This document shows positions 25,825 to 34,297 of a stretch of DNA of 64,000 bases, one piece after another. The position numbers and the translations under genes were made by a program. The stretch is from UBA1163 sp049513055 (GTDB taxonomy: Bacteria; Desulfobacterota; BSN033; UBA1163): assembly GCA_049513055.1 (NCBI GenBank), contig JBEKWN010000011.1:102682-166681 (forward strand), in the 5' to 3' direction. Position 1 is the first letter of the stretch; the number at the start of each line of letters is the position of its first letter. The notes under the pieces were generated by a model. That model was not told the DNA's origin, made no database searches, and worked only from the letters and a program-made list of their open reading frames with translations.

Positions 25825-26022
25825 TTATCCTTCTATTTTCTTTATCGTTTCAGAATCATATTTCCGAGCCTTATCTTTTCCTAAACTACCCTTGAAATAT
25901 TCATCGAAACAAACAGGGCATACCAAATCCTTCCCTACAAACCGCCCTAACTTATAGAAAAAGGGATAATTCTTTAATTCAACTCCACAATAATCACAAT
26001 TTATTTGGCCCGATATTTTCAC
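25825..26022 (-). CDS. Small zinc-ribbon-like protein
   Basis: 65 residues with two Cys pairs, CDYCG (about 9-13) and CPVC (about 35-38), spaced as a zinc ribbon, then a Lys-rich helical tail. Unknown function; it resembles small cytoplasmic zinc-finger proteins that are often lineage specific. The stop of the adhesin-E-like upstream fragment is near, and the start overlaps a candidate 41-residue frame upstream. All genes here (25-27 kb) are leftward and closely spaced. Confidence 0.5.
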   Translation of the reverse strand: MKISGQINCDYCGVELKNYPFFYKLGRFVGKDLVCPVCFDEYFKGSLGKDKARKYDSETIKKIEG

Positions 26023-26119
26023 TTTCCAGTGGCAACAAAAAAAATATTATTCCAACCAAAACTGAAATTGGTAGGGTAAGGATGAAGTCCTTTTGTTTTA
26101 GGTGCAAAAATCTAGGCAT
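25994..26119 (-). CDS. Small membrane protein (41 residues), candidate
   Basis: ATG at 26119, overlapping the stop of the monooxygenase gene, opens a 41-residue frame. Residues about 13-32 (FILTLPISVLVGIIFFLLPL) form a membrane helix. It ends TGA at 25994, overlapping the zinc-ribbon gene. No ribosome-binding site is obvious, so it may depend on translational coupling. Tentative. Confidence 0.3.
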   Translation of the reverse strand: MPRFLHLKQKDFILTLPISVLVGIIFFLLPLESENIGPNKL

Positions 26120-26399
26120 GCATACATATCTTCACCTTCGTAGGCCTAGCCATTAGTTTTTCAATTTTGGCATGGATCTTATTCGTTTCTGGAATCTTTT
26201 CATATTTTTCCCAGTCAGAAACACTCTGCCATGTTGTGATCACAAGATAATTTTGAGGGTCCTCCCGGTCTCGAAGCATCTCCCCTGAGATATAACCTTC
26301 CGAAAAAATTGCTTTCGATCTCAATTTCCTGAGGAGTTTAGCAAAATCTGCTTCCTTTCCCTTCTTTACCTTCCGATCGATAATGATCCTCACCGACAT
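26112..26399 (-). CDS. Antibiotic biosynthesis monooxygenase (ABM) domain protein
   Basis: A ~95-residue protein with a single ABM ferredoxin-like fold: SVRIIIDRKVKKGKEADF, SEGYISGEMLRDREDP, YLVITTWQSVSDWEKY. Despite the name, family members include heme-degrading and small dimeric enzymes; no catalytic assignment is possible. The ATG at 26399 is preferred to the longer frame (26438), whose 13 extra residues lack similarity. A ribosome-binding site (GGAGGT) lies just upstream. Confidence 0.8.
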   Translation of the reverse strand: MSVRIIIDRKVKKGKEADFAKLLRKLRSKAIFSEGYISGEMLRDREDPQNYLVITTWQSVSDWEKYEKIPETNKIHAKIEKLMARPTKVKICMHA

Positions 26400-26427
26400 T
26401 GCAAGGCACCTCCTAAAAGCTCTTTTA

Positions 26428-26652
26428 TTATAATACAAACCCTTTTAAAACAATACTCGACCATCCTCTTTTCATCTCCCGATCTACTGCCCTCCCTATC
26501 TCCAAAACCTTCTCTTTGGTGAATATCCCTTTCTCCACAAGTAACCTCATAAGGGCTCCTTGTAGAACTACCTGTGACATGAGGAGTTCTTCGAATGAAA
26601 CGACTTGTTTAGAGTTGAGGCTGATTACCACCGTAAGCCTCCATAGAACCAC
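26428..26652 (-). CDS. Small helical protein, unknown (repeated family)
   Basis: Up to 74 residues; the first start is a GTG at 26652, with an ATG at 26580 as alternative (49 residues). The core reads LLVEKGIFTKEKVLEIGRAV, predicted as two helices. The motif TKE-x-LE-x-x-x-x-VxxEMKR recurs as a fragment at 25737-25817, so this belongs to a small gene family present more than once here. Function unknown. Confidence 0.4.
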   Translation of the reverse strand: MVLWRLTVVISLNSKQVVSFEELLMSQVVLQGALMRLLVEKGIFTKEKVLEIGRAVDREMKRGWSSIVLKGFVL

Positions 26653-26711
26653 GATAAAAGTTAAACTTTATTGCAACCAAGATATTTAAATAGGCCGGTA
26701 ATATAGTTCCC

Positions 26712-26987
26712 CTATGTTGGGACCAATTTATCAATTTCATATGAAAGTAGAGTAATTTCCCCACTGTGAATTTTATTGTGCACTTCTTCCAACTTCTGAT
26801 ATTCCAAGGGCCATGTTACTTTCCCTGATTGATTAATCACATAAAAACTATTTCGCTTTTCGTCAATTTCGACTATTCGCAATAAGTTAAGGCCATCTGC
26901 TGCCCAAAATTCAATTTTATTGCCCTTCATTTCCTTTAATTTTTCCCAGCTAAAGGAGCATTTCGGAAAAATCTCTATTATTTCCAC
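26712..26987 (-). CDS. Hypothetical 91-residue protein
   Basis: A GTG start with AGAGGGAA five bases upstream. Short beta-rich sequence (FWAADGLNLLRIVEIDEKRN, then WPLEYQKLEEVHNKI) without a family I recognise. No signal peptide or membrane segment. AT-rich, like the other small genes of the 25-27 kb group. Confidence 0.5.
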   Translation of the reverse strand: MEIIEIFPKCSFSWEKLKEMKGNKIEFWAADGLNLLRIVEIDEKRNSFYVINQSGKVTWPLEYQKLEEVHNKIHSGEITLLSYEIDKLVPT

Positions 26988-27341
26988 AATAATTCCCTCT
27001 AGTTCTCATTGGCTCCCGTATAAATCTTCTAACTCCCTCTACCAGCTTAGACTTCCGAGTGTTGAGCGTGGTCTTTACAATTCTTTGTATAGAGCTAAGC
27101 CAATTTCTTATCACGGATTATGAGCAGATTCTCATTGGCATATCCTCTTACCACATCCTTATTGTAGTGTTTAACATACCAAATTTAGTTATTTTGTCAA
27201 GCTTCTTACATCCACATCTCGACTTCATCCCAGAATAAACAAGCATTCACCCCCACCCCACCCCTCCCCCATCGAAGTGGAGGGGAATCCATTAAATTTC
27301 CATCTTTAGTGAGTGTGAATTCCCATTGGCAATTCTTTAGA
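26988..27341. other. Intergenic region before the liv operon
   Basis: About 350 bases without a gene. I see two short similar pieces (TTCTCATTGGC at about 27001 and 27131) and a C-rich tract near 27250, but no open frame with a ribosome-binding site, no tRNA and no IS end. Confidence 0.4.
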
Positions 27342-27370
27342 TTGACAAAAGAAATCATCTTTAATAAGAT
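27342..27370 (+). promoter_or_regulatory. Promoter of the liv-type operon
   Basis: TTGACA (27342-27347), 17-base spacer, TAAGAT (27365-27370), about 40 bases before the start of the livG-like gene. It is the only good sigma-70 match in this leader. Confidence 0.6.
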
Positions 27371-27411
27371 GAGGCCATTTCCAATCCCTTCCTCTTTAAA
27401 AGGACAAAAAG

Positions 27412-28194
27412 ATTTCTGTTAAATTAAAAGTTAACGACATCTGTTTGAATTTCGGAGGGGTTGCTGCCCTTTCAGGCGTCAGTTTTGATGTCAGAGAGGG
27501 AGAAATACTGGCAGTCATCGGACCCAATGGAGCTGGAAAAACCAGCATCCTCAATTGCATTAATGGGTTTTATCGGCCCCAAAAGGGGGAAATGACCTTC
27601 GAAGATCACAATATTTACCACCTTCCCCCTCACCAAATTGCCCGTTTGGGCATTGGTCGAACCTTTCAGAACATTGAACTCTTCACAGGACTCTCCGTGT
27701 TGGACAATCTAATGGCAGCCAGACATCTCCATTTGAAACGGGGTGCCCTGACCGGCGCTATATACTTTGGTCCCGCCCGCAGAGAAGAGATTCGACACCG
27801 AGAAGTTGTAGAAGATATTATCGACCTTCTTGAAATGGAACCGTACCGAAAAAGGCTGGTGGGTCTCCTTCCTTATGGCGTGCGAAAGCGGGTGGAACTG
27901 GGAAGGGCTCTTGCCCTTGAGCCCAAACTTCTCCTGCTTGATGAACCCATGGCTGGAATGAACCTCGAGGAGAAAGAGGATATGGCCCGATTCATCATCG
28001 ATATCCATGAACTCAAGCAGATCCCCATTGTTTTAGTAGAACATGATATGGAGGTGGTGATGGATATCGCAGAGAGACTGATCGTCCTCGACTTCGGAAA
28101 GAAGATTGCTGAAGGAAGTCCAGAGGAGATCAGGCAAAACCTATTAGTGATCCGAGCTTATCTGGGAGATGAGGAAACTGATAATAACAATTGA
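27412..28194 (+). CDS. livG: Branched-chain amino-acid-type ABC transporter ATPase (LivG-like)
   Basis: The first ATPase of a Liv-type (HAAT) importer. Walker A is GPNGAGKTS, the Q-loop region is RTFQNIELF, the signature is the LivG variant LPYGVRKRVELGRAL, Walker B is LLLLDEP and the switch is VEHD. LivG homologues begin about 12 residues upstream of the first ATG/GTG/TTG-type start (TTG 27445) with VNDICLNFGG, which is present here in frame. The best ribosome-binding site (AAAGGA, 27399-27404) is 7 bases before an ATT at 27412, so I place the start at this rare codon; a mutated or misread ATG is equally possible. First gene of a 7-gene operon running to 35.1 kb. Confidence 0.85.
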   Translation: MSVKLKVNDICLNFGGVAALSGVSFDVREGEILAVIGPNGAGKTSILNCINGFYRPQKGEMTFEDHNIYHLPPHQIARLGIGRTFQNIELFTGLSVLDNLMAARHLHLKRGALTGAIYFGPARREEIRHREVVEDIIDLLEMEPYRKRLVGLLPYGVRKRVELGRALALEPKLLLLDEPMAGMNLEEKEDMARFIIDIHELKQIPIVLVEHDMEVVMDIAERLIVLDFGKKIAEGSPEEIRQNLLVIRAYLGDEETDNNN

Positions 28195-28200
28195 AAATTT

Positions 28201-28219
28201 CCTGCCTGGGGTAGGCAGG
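28201..28219. repeat. CCTGCCTG-type short palindrome
   Basis: CCTGCCT...AGGCAGG, extended by GAAAATTT/AAATTTC on the flanks, in the gap between livG and the acyl-CoA ligase. Same family as 10066 and 41468. Confidence 0.5.
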
Positions 28220-28349
28220 CAAATTTCAAAATTAAAAATAAAAAGTGTTAGTGGTTTGTGAATAGCGTTGGTGAATAGATAATCTAAAACACGAATCAAC
28301 CGCACGAATCACTATCACGAATATCATTTTGCATTGGAAGTAGTTTTTT

Positions 28350-30257
28350 ATGGCTGAAAACACCTTACCGAAGCTTCTGAAAAAGAATGCTGAAAAATAT
28401 GGTGATCGAAGGATTGCCATGAGGGTGAAGGATCGCGGCATCTGGCAGCGGTTTACCTGGAAAGATTATTATGAGAGTGTCAAATATTTTTCACTCGGCC
28501 TCATCTCCCTCGGGATGAAAAGAGGAGACAAGATTTCGATTCTCGGAGAGAATAAACCTGAAATCTTTTGGGCTGAATTAGGGGTTCAAGCAGTGGGTGG
28601 AACAATGGTGGGGATTTATACGGACTGCACACCCCCTGAAGTCAAATTCTATGTTACAGATTCGGATTCAACCTTCGTCGTGGCTCACGACCAGGAGCAG
28701 GTGGATAAACTCCTCCAGATTAAAGACGAACTCCCCCTGGTAAAAAAAGTGATCTATTGGGATCCGAAAGGATTGTGGAATTATGAAGACCCGATCTTGA
28801 TCAGCTTTCCTGATATGATCCAATTGGGCAAGGATTATGAAAAGAACCATCCAGGTCTTTTTGAGGAGAGTATTGAAAATGGAAGGGGAGAGGAGATCGC
28901 TCTGATCTGCTATACTTCTGGAACCACGGGCTTGCCAAAAGGAGCCATGATCAGCCACAAAGGGATGGTAGCCATTGCTCATGCCTGGCGCGATGTCGAT
29001 CATTGGTCTGACAGCGATCGGTATGTCTCATTTATCCCTCCGGGGTGGATTGCCGAGCAGGCTGTTGGTGTGGTGGGCCAACTGGTTTCAGGCATGGAGG
29101 TCAATTTCCCTGAAGAACCGGAGACTGTCCAGGAGAACATCCGAGAGATCGGCCCGTCCATTCTCTTCTTCGCTCCTCGCTTATGGGAAAATATCAATCG
29201 AATGGTTCAGGCAAAGATCACTGACACCTCGCCCCTGAGAAGGTGGATTTATCACTTTTTCTTGCCCGTTGGCTACAAAACAGCAGAATATCGTTCCTCT
29301 AAAAAAGGGCTGGGCCCATTTTGGGGATTTCTTCATCAAATTGCTCATTGGGTTCTTTTTCGTCCTCTCAAGGATCGAGTGGGTCTCTCCCGGATTCGGT
29401 GTGCCTATACCGCAGGAAGCGCGGTCAGTCCGGAGATCCTCAACTATTTTCAGGCGATTGGTGTAAATATCAAACAACTCTATGGTGGATCTGAGCAGGG
29501 ATTGGTCACAATCCACCTGGATGGAGAGATCAAATATGAAACCTGCGGACCCCCCATGCCAGGCGTGGAGGTCCGTCTCTCCCCTGAGGGCGAAATATTG
29601 GTGAAGGGTGAGAACATCTTTTCGGGATATTACAAAAATATCGAAGCCACTCAGGAGAAGATTCGCGATGGCTGGTATTATACTGGCGATTTCGGTTACA
29701 TCGATGATGACCGCCATCTCGTCGTCATCGATCGTATGGAGGACCTGAAAGAATTAAAGGGGGGTCGAAAATTTTCACCCCAGTTTGCTGAGATCCGGTT
29801 GAGGTTCTGCCCTTATATTAAAGATGCCTTAGTGGTGGGTGGCGAGGATAAAGGTTATGTGACGGCCATCATCAACATCGATCTAGATAATGTCGGCCGC
29901 TTGGCCGAAGCCAGACGTATCCCCTACACCACCTTCACCGACCTCTCTCAAAAAGTGGAAGTAATCGAATTGATCAAAAAGGATATCCAAAGGATTAACA
30001 AGTTTCTTCCGGAGTGGTCCAGGATCAAGAAATTTGTCAACCTTCATAAGGAATTCGATGCGGATGAAGCAGAACTGACACGAACCAGAAAATTGAGGAG
30101 AACGTTCGTTGAAAGCCGTTATAGCGATTTGATCACAGCGCTTTATGGAAAAGATCGGGAGTATAATGTGGAAGCCTCCATCACCTATCGGGATGGAAGA
30201 AAAGGAGTGATCAAGACAGCGATTCAGATCAATCAGGTGGAGGAAGAGATACGGTGA
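28350..30257 (+). CDS. Long-chain acyl-CoA synthetase / AMP-binding ligase
   Basis: A 635-residue ANL-superfamily adenylating enzyme that activates a carboxylic acid to an acyl-AMP and then acyl-CoA. The A3 core TSGTTGLPKG is at about residues 190-199, YGGSEQG is the A5-like motif, GWYYTGDFGYIDDD (about 440-453) is A7 and VVIDRMEDLKELKGG replaces the common RxKELI hinge region; the C-terminal Lys domain follows. It belongs to the FadD15/long-chain group. Its place between the livG-like ATPase and livH-like permease genes is a repeated deltaproteobacterial arrangement and suggests that the importer takes up an organic acid that is activated at once. Substrate not known. It overlaps the next gene by four bases. 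Confidence 0.9.
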   Translation: MAENTLPKLLKKNAEKYGDRRIAMRVKDRGIWQRFTWKDYYESVKYFSLGLISLGMKRGDKISILGENKPEIFWAELGVQAVGGTMVGIYTDCTPPEVKFYVTDSDSTFVVAHDQEQVDKLLQIKDELPLVKKVIYWDPKGLWNYEDPILISFPDMIQLGKDYEKNHPGLFEESIENGRGEEIALICYTSGTTGLPKGAMISHKGMVAIAHAWRDVDHWSDSDRYVSFIPPGWIAEQAVGVVGQLVSGMEVNFPEEPETVQENIREIGPSILFFAPRLWENINRMVQAKITDTSPLRRWIYHFFLPVGYKTAEYRSSKKGLGPFWGFLHQIAHWVLFRPLKDRVGLSRIRCAYTAGSAVSPEILNYFQAIGVNIKQLYGGSEQGLVTIHLDGEIKYETCGPPMPGVEVRLSPEGEILVKGENIFSGYYKNIEATQEKIRDGWYYTGDFGYIDDDRHLVVIDRMEDLKELKGGRKFSPQFAEIRLRFCPYIKDALVVGGEDKGYVTAIINIDLDNVGRLAEARRIPYTTFTDLSQKVEVIELIKKDIQRINKFLPEWSRIKKFVNLHKEFDADEAELTRTRKLRRTFVESRYSDLITALYGKDREYNVEASITYRDGRKGVIKTAIQINQVEEEIR

Positions 30258-31138
30258 GGGAATTCCTTCAACTCACTATTCCAGGTTTGATGATCGGTGG
30301 CCTTTATTCCCTGGTGGCCGCAGGGATTGTACTGGTATATAAATCGACCCGCGTCGTGAGCCTGGCCCATGGTCAACTATTGGCTTTTGGTGGCCTCTTC
30401 TTCTGGATCGGTCTCGTGATTCTACATCTTCCCCTTCCCATCAGCATACTGATGGCACTGGTCTGTTCTACTATCATGGGTTGGCTTGTGGAGCGCATTA
30501 CCCTTCGGCCTTTGATCGGTCAGCCATTGATTTCTGCCTTCCTTATGACCTTTGCCATCTTCATGGCTTTGGATGGAGTATTTCAATTAATCCTCAAGGG
30601 AGAATCGAAAACCTATGCCACTCTTTTATCCCTCGGGGAGTTCGAAGTGGTGGGTGTGCCTATTCGGTTCGTGCAGTTGATCAGTTTTGGTGTGGTCCTA
30701 TTAGTTTTTCTCCTCTTAGCTCTCTTTTTTCGATTCACCAAGACAGGATTGGGGATGCGTGCTACAGCAGAGGATCATCAACTCTCTCAGAGCACAGGGA
30801 TCAATGTCCGAACGATCTTCTCTCTCATCTGGATCATCTCAGCCATCGTCGCTTCAGTGGCTGGGATGGCGACGGCCTATGTGATGGATATCCACTTTCC
30901 CCTCCCCTACATCGGTATCAAAGGACTAATCGTCGCCCTCTTCGGAGGATTGGATTCTCTGCCCGGTGCACTCTTGGCTGGGCTTATACTTGGGGTCCTT
31001 GAGAATCTCTTCGCAGGTTATCTCGATCCTCTGGTTGGGGGCGGCCTTAAAGATGTGGCAGCCTATGTGCTGCTTCTTATTGTTCTGCTGGTGAAACCCT
31101 ACGGACTCTTCGGGTTAAAGAGAATAGAAAGGGTATAA
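30254..31138 (+). CDS. livH: Liv-type ABC transporter permease (LivH-like)
   Basis: A 294-residue permease of the LivH family with about eight membrane helices. Typical features are the N-terminal GLMIGGLYSLVAAGIVLVYK, SLAHGQLLAFGG, GMRATAEDHQLSQSTGINV (cytoplasmic loop contacting the ATPase) and the C-terminal GLIVALFGGLDSLPGALLAG. The GTG start overlaps the ligase stop (GTGA), indicating coupled translation. With LivM it forms the membrane pore of the importer. Confidence 0.93.
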   Translation: MREFLQLTIPGLMIGGLYSLVAAGIVLVYKSTRVVSLAHGQLLAFGGLFFWIGLVILHLPLPISILMALVCSTIMGWLVERITLRPLIGQPLISAFLMTFAIFMALDGVFQLILKGESKTYATLLSLGEFEVVGVPIRFVQLISFGVVLLVFLLLALFFRFTKTGLGMRATAEDHQLSQSTGINVRTIFSLIWIISAIVASVAGMATAYVMDIHFPLPYIGIKGLIVALFGGLDSLPGALLAGLILGVLENLFAGYLDPLVGGGLKDVAAYVLLLIVLLVKPYGLFGLKRIERV

Positions 31139-31140
31139 TT

Positions 31141-31236
31141 CGGGAATAATGGAATGCTGGAATGATGGAAAGATGATAGATAATTTGTTTCTGAAAATCC
31201 AATATTCCAATATTCCATTCTTCCACTATTCCTTTT
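31141..31236. repeat. Palindromic GGAAT-repeat element between livH and livM
   Basis: GGAATAATGGAATGCTGGAA on the left is answered by CCAATATTCCAATATTCCAT and CCACTATTCC on the right; each arm is itself built from GGAAT-type subrepeats. Inside an operon, so it could affect mRNA stability or processing between livH and livM. Confidence 0.5.
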
Positions 31237-31259
31237 TTTATTTCTTTTGGAAATGACAT

Positions 31260-32306
31260 ATGAGACCTTGTGGAACTTTTGATGAGCGTTACAGCCAGGA
31301 CATGGCCATTTTAAGAATTAAGAGGCATTGGGGACTTCTGATCGGAGCGCTCATTCTTCTTTACACCTTCCCTCTCTTTGGTTCCTACTATTTCATCAGC
31401 CTGATCAATCATCTCAGCATTACCATCATCATCGTCCTGGGTCTTCAACTCGTGAGTGGTTACTGTGGCCAGATCTCTTTCGGACAGGCTGCCTTCATGG
31501 CAGTCGGCGCTTATACTTCAGCCATCCTCACTGGAAAGGTTGGCCTCTCCTTCTTTCTGGCTCTTCCCATTTCAGGGATCGTTGCAGGTTTGATTGGATT
31601 GGGAGGCGGTGCTCCTTCTCTTCGGATCAAAGGCTTTTATCTCGCTATGGCCACGATCGCGATCCATTTTGTGGTGATGTGGTTGATCCCTCACCTCGAT
31701 ATCACAGGAAAGACTCAGGGCCTCCATCCCCCCGCACCCCAGATCGGAGGTTTTGCTTTCGACAGTGATGAGAAGATTTACTATATCATCATTACCGTGA
31801 TGCTGCTGATGACCTATGGGGCTCGAAATATAGTCCGGACCCGTGTCGGTAGGGCTTTCGTGGCCATTCGCGATAATGATTTGGCGGCCGAAGTGATGGG
31901 GATCGAACTCTATCGTTATAAACTTCTTGCCTTCTTCCTCTCCTGCTTTTATGCAGGGATCGCTGGGTCTTTATGGGCCCACTGGATTCAAGTGGTTCAC
32001 CCTGAGCAATTCACATTGCTCCATGCCCTGAACTACATAGGGATGCTCATCGTTGGGGGTGGAGGGAGCATTCCAGGAGTTTTTTTCGGAGTGATTTTCC
32101 TTCGCCTTTTAGATGAGGGAGTGATGTTTGCAGCCCCCTTGTTAGCAAGTATCTTTCCCTGGATAGGAATCCACCCAGCCGCTTCCATGAGTGTCTCCGT
32201 ATTTGGTATAGTCCTTATCATCTTTTTGATCTATGAGCCGAGAGGACTGGCCCATCGCTGGGAAATTTTCAAGGCCTCTTATCGGCTCTACCCATTTTCA
32301 CATTAA
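31260..32306 (+). CDS. livM: Liv-type ABC transporter permease (LivM-like)
   Basis: A 348-residue permease of the LivM family. The hallmark QISFGQAAFMAVGAY is near residue 72-86, RTRVGRAFVAIRDNDLAAEVMG in the coupling loop is near 195-216, and GMLIVGGGGSIPGVFFG near 262-278. Nine to ten helices are expected. An in-frame ATG 14 codons later (31302) is an alternative start with little sequence lost. It is preceded by a palindromic repeat and followed after 177 bases by the binding-protein gene. Confidence 0.93.
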   Translation: MRPCGTFDERYSQDMAILRIKRHWGLLIGALILLYTFPLFGSYYFISLINHLSITIIIVLGLQLVSGYCGQISFGQAAFMAVGAYTSAILTGKVGLSFFLALPISGIVAGLIGLGGGAPSLRIKGFYLAMATIAIHFVVMWLIPHLDITGKTQGLHPPAPQIGGFAFDSDEKIYYIIITVMLLMTYGARNIVRTRVGRAFVAIRDNDLAAEVMGIELYRYKLLAFFLSCFYAGIAGSLWAHWIQVVHPEQFTLLHALNYIGMLIVGGGGSIPGVFFGVIFLRLLDEGVMFAAPLLASIFPWIGIHPAASMSVSVFGIVLIIFLIYEPRGLAHRWEIFKASYRLYPFSH

Positions 32307-32483
32307 TCCCCCTTCCCCCCCTTTAGAAAAGAGGGGTCGGGATTGGAAAGGAGGTGAATATACATTTAATCATTAAGTGGATAAATTGGAAGGATTCCAT
32401 GGGTCAAGGATTCAAGTTGTCAAATGGAAAGATAGAAACTAGAACCCTCGAATCCTCGAACCCTTTTTAAAAGAAAGGAGGCT

Positions 32484-33695
32484 ATGATGAGAAGGATATT
32501 GTGTGGAGTCATAATTTTTACTTTCCTTTTTGCGATGGGAGTGATCCAGAGTGATGCAGCGGAAAAATATGTTACCTATCTGAGTCTGGCAGATTACACG
32601 GCAGCCATTGCAGGTCTCAATGTACCTGGAGATATGGGCACTGAGGACTATTTCAAGGAGTTAAATGCTAAAGGCGGCGTAGACGGCGTGAAAGTAAAAT
32701 TCATTGGTGTCGACACCCGATACGATGTAGCAAGAGGGGTTTCTGCTTATAAAAGGTACAGGACCGAACCCAAACTTTTGGTGGCCAATGCCATCGGCAC
32801 GCCTATTGGGAAAGCCGTTGCTCCATTGGCGACAAAAGATAAATTAGTTCAACTCGTTCCAGGAGACGGAGAATTTCAGGCTAATCTTGGTAGGATCTTT
32901 ATATGGGGTCCTTCTTATCAAGATGCATTTGCAGCTACCGTTGACTGGCTCCTTGCAGATTGGAAGAAGAAGGGAAAAACAGGAATGCCCAAACTCGGTT
33001 TCATCTCCTGGGATAGCGCTTATGGCAAGGAACCTCTCCGAGGTGGAAAAGAGTATGCTGAGAAGAGGGGAGTGACTTTGGCTCCGCCAGAGTTTTTCCC
33101 GCCAGGAACAATGGATCATACTGTTTATCTCAGCCGATTGGCAAAAGCAGAGGTAAATTATATCTTCGTAGGAGGAGTTGACCCAACACCAACCAATGTG
33201 ATTCGAGATGCCCATAAATTGGGCTTAACCAAAACCATCCAGTTCTTCTGTGATTATTGGGGACCCACCTCTCTCGGTGTGAGGCTTCACCCCGAAGCCT
33301 TGGAAGGAACGGTGATCGTCTCTTACTATCTCCGTGGAGACGATGCCAGAAAACATCCCTTATCAAATCTCTGGGTGAAATACGGGCATGGAAAATTGGA
33401 AGATATGAACGAGGTCTATACAATTGGAATGCTTTGGGCCATGACATTCGAGGCAGGGCTGAAAATCGCTTTAAAAGAAGTGGGCTACAAAAAGTTGGAT
33501 GGTGAAGCCATGTATCAGGCCTACCAAAAACTCACAGGTTTGGAGAGAGCTGGACTCCAAGGTCCGTGTGCCTACAGTCCAACATCACGGCGAGGAAGTT
33601 GGGAGGTCAGATTTTATCAGGTTCGAGCAGGAAAGGTAACCTCCATTTCGGATTGGATAAAAGCTCCTGACGCTGTATCCCTTCACAAATTTTAA
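32484..33695 (+). CDS. Liv-type ABC transporter substrate-binding protein
   Basis: A 403-residue periplasmic binding protein of type I fold (Peripla_BP_6). A signal peptide (about 1-26, ending SDA/AEK) is followed by the bilobed domain beginning YVTYLSLADYTAAIAGLNVPG. It has the ISWDSAYGK and YIFVGGVDPTPTNVIRDAHKLG strands typical of the LivJ family. The sequence does not reveal the ligand; the ligase encoded in the same operon suggests a carboxylic acid rather than leucine. AAAGGAGG lies upstream of the ATG. Confidence 0.9.
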   Translation: MMRRILCGVIIFTFLFAMGVIQSDAAEKYVTYLSLADYTAAIAGLNVPGDMGTEDYFKELNAKGGVDGVKVKFIGVDTRYDVARGVSAYKRYRTEPKLLVANAIGTPIGKAVAPLATKDKLVQLVPGDGEFQANLGRIFIWGPSYQDAFAATVDWLLADWKKKGKTGMPKLGFISWDSAYGKEPLRGGKEYAEKRGVTLAPPEFFPPGTMDHTVYLSRLAKAEVNYIFVGGVDPTPTNVIRDAHKLGLTKTIQFFCDYWGPTSLGVRLHPEALEGTVIVSYYLRGDDARKHPLSNLWVKYGHGKLEDMNEVYTIGMLWAMTFEAGLKIALKEVGYKKLDGEAMYQAYQKLTGLERAGLQGPCAYSPTSRRGSWEVRFYQVRAGKVTSISDWIKAPDAVSLHKF

Positions 33696-33713
33696 GGAAA
33701 GGGGGGAAAATCG

Positions 33714-34211
33714 ATGAACTCTTTTAGAAGGATAATTATTGTTCTCAGTCTATTAATGTTCCTTTTGTCTTTCGTGTCCTGTAGTACCCTATTTCCACCT
33801 CCGAAACCAAAAGCCACCGTGGCTGTAACTCCTCCGCAAGTGGAGTTGGCATTCCCGGGCATTTTGAGGGTTCCTATTGTATTTACAGGTACAGGGTGGA
33901 AACCCAAAGAGATGGTAGTGGTGGAAATGGTCCTTCCTCCAGGTGTACAGATACAAGGGGTCAAACCCGGAGAGGATGTTGGGATCGCCTATGGTGAGGC
34001 AGATGATGCAGGCAATTTCAAAGGAGAGGTCCCTGCCACAGCTAAATTAAACACCCTTTTTCGAGTGGGATGGACTCCGATTATGGCACCGGATCCAAAG
34101 ACGCTCAATCCTATTCCTCCTGGCGTTTATACAATAAGGGCTTCAGGTGCTGACTCCGGGGTAGTGGCAACCACAACGCTAGAGTTTGTGGCGCCAGCTC
34201 CGAAGAAATGA
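33714..34211 (+). CDS. Lipoprotein of unknown function in the liv operon
   Basis: A 165-residue protein with a lipoprotein signal peptide (basic MNSFRR, hydrophobic core, lipobox SFVSC with Cys about 23). The mature part looks like one Ig-like or beta-sandwich domain: PPQVELAFPGILRVPIVFTG, then GWKPKEMVVVEMVLPPGV, then PPGVYTIRASGADSG. It begins 18 bases after the binding-protein gene (AGGAAAGGGGGG upstream) and before the second ATPase gene. Its insertion in the operon suggests an envelope role in the same uptake process; not otherwise known. Confidence 0.75.
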   Translation: MNSFRRIIIVLSLLMFLLSFVSCSTLFPPPKPKATVAVTPPQVELAFPGILRVPIVFTGTGWKPKEMVVVEMVLPPGVQIQGVKPGEDVGIAYGEADDAGNFKGEVPATAKLNTLFRVGWTPIMAPDPKTLNPIPPGVYTIRASGADSGVVATTTLEFVAPAPKK

Positions 34212-34215
34212 AGAT

Positions 34216-34276
34216 TGTCATTAAGTAACTTAGTTATTAAGTCATTAAATTACTCAATGACCTAATGAATTAATCA
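34216..34276. repeat. TCATTA/TAATGA palindromic repeat, second copy
   Basis: TCATTAAGTAACTTAGTTAT and TTAAGTCATTAAATTACTCA read against TGACCTAATGAATTAAT. Same family as 12402-12456. It lies between the lipoprotein and livF genes. Confidence 0.5.
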
Positions 34277-34297
34277 CTCTTTTTTTGGGGTTTGCAG

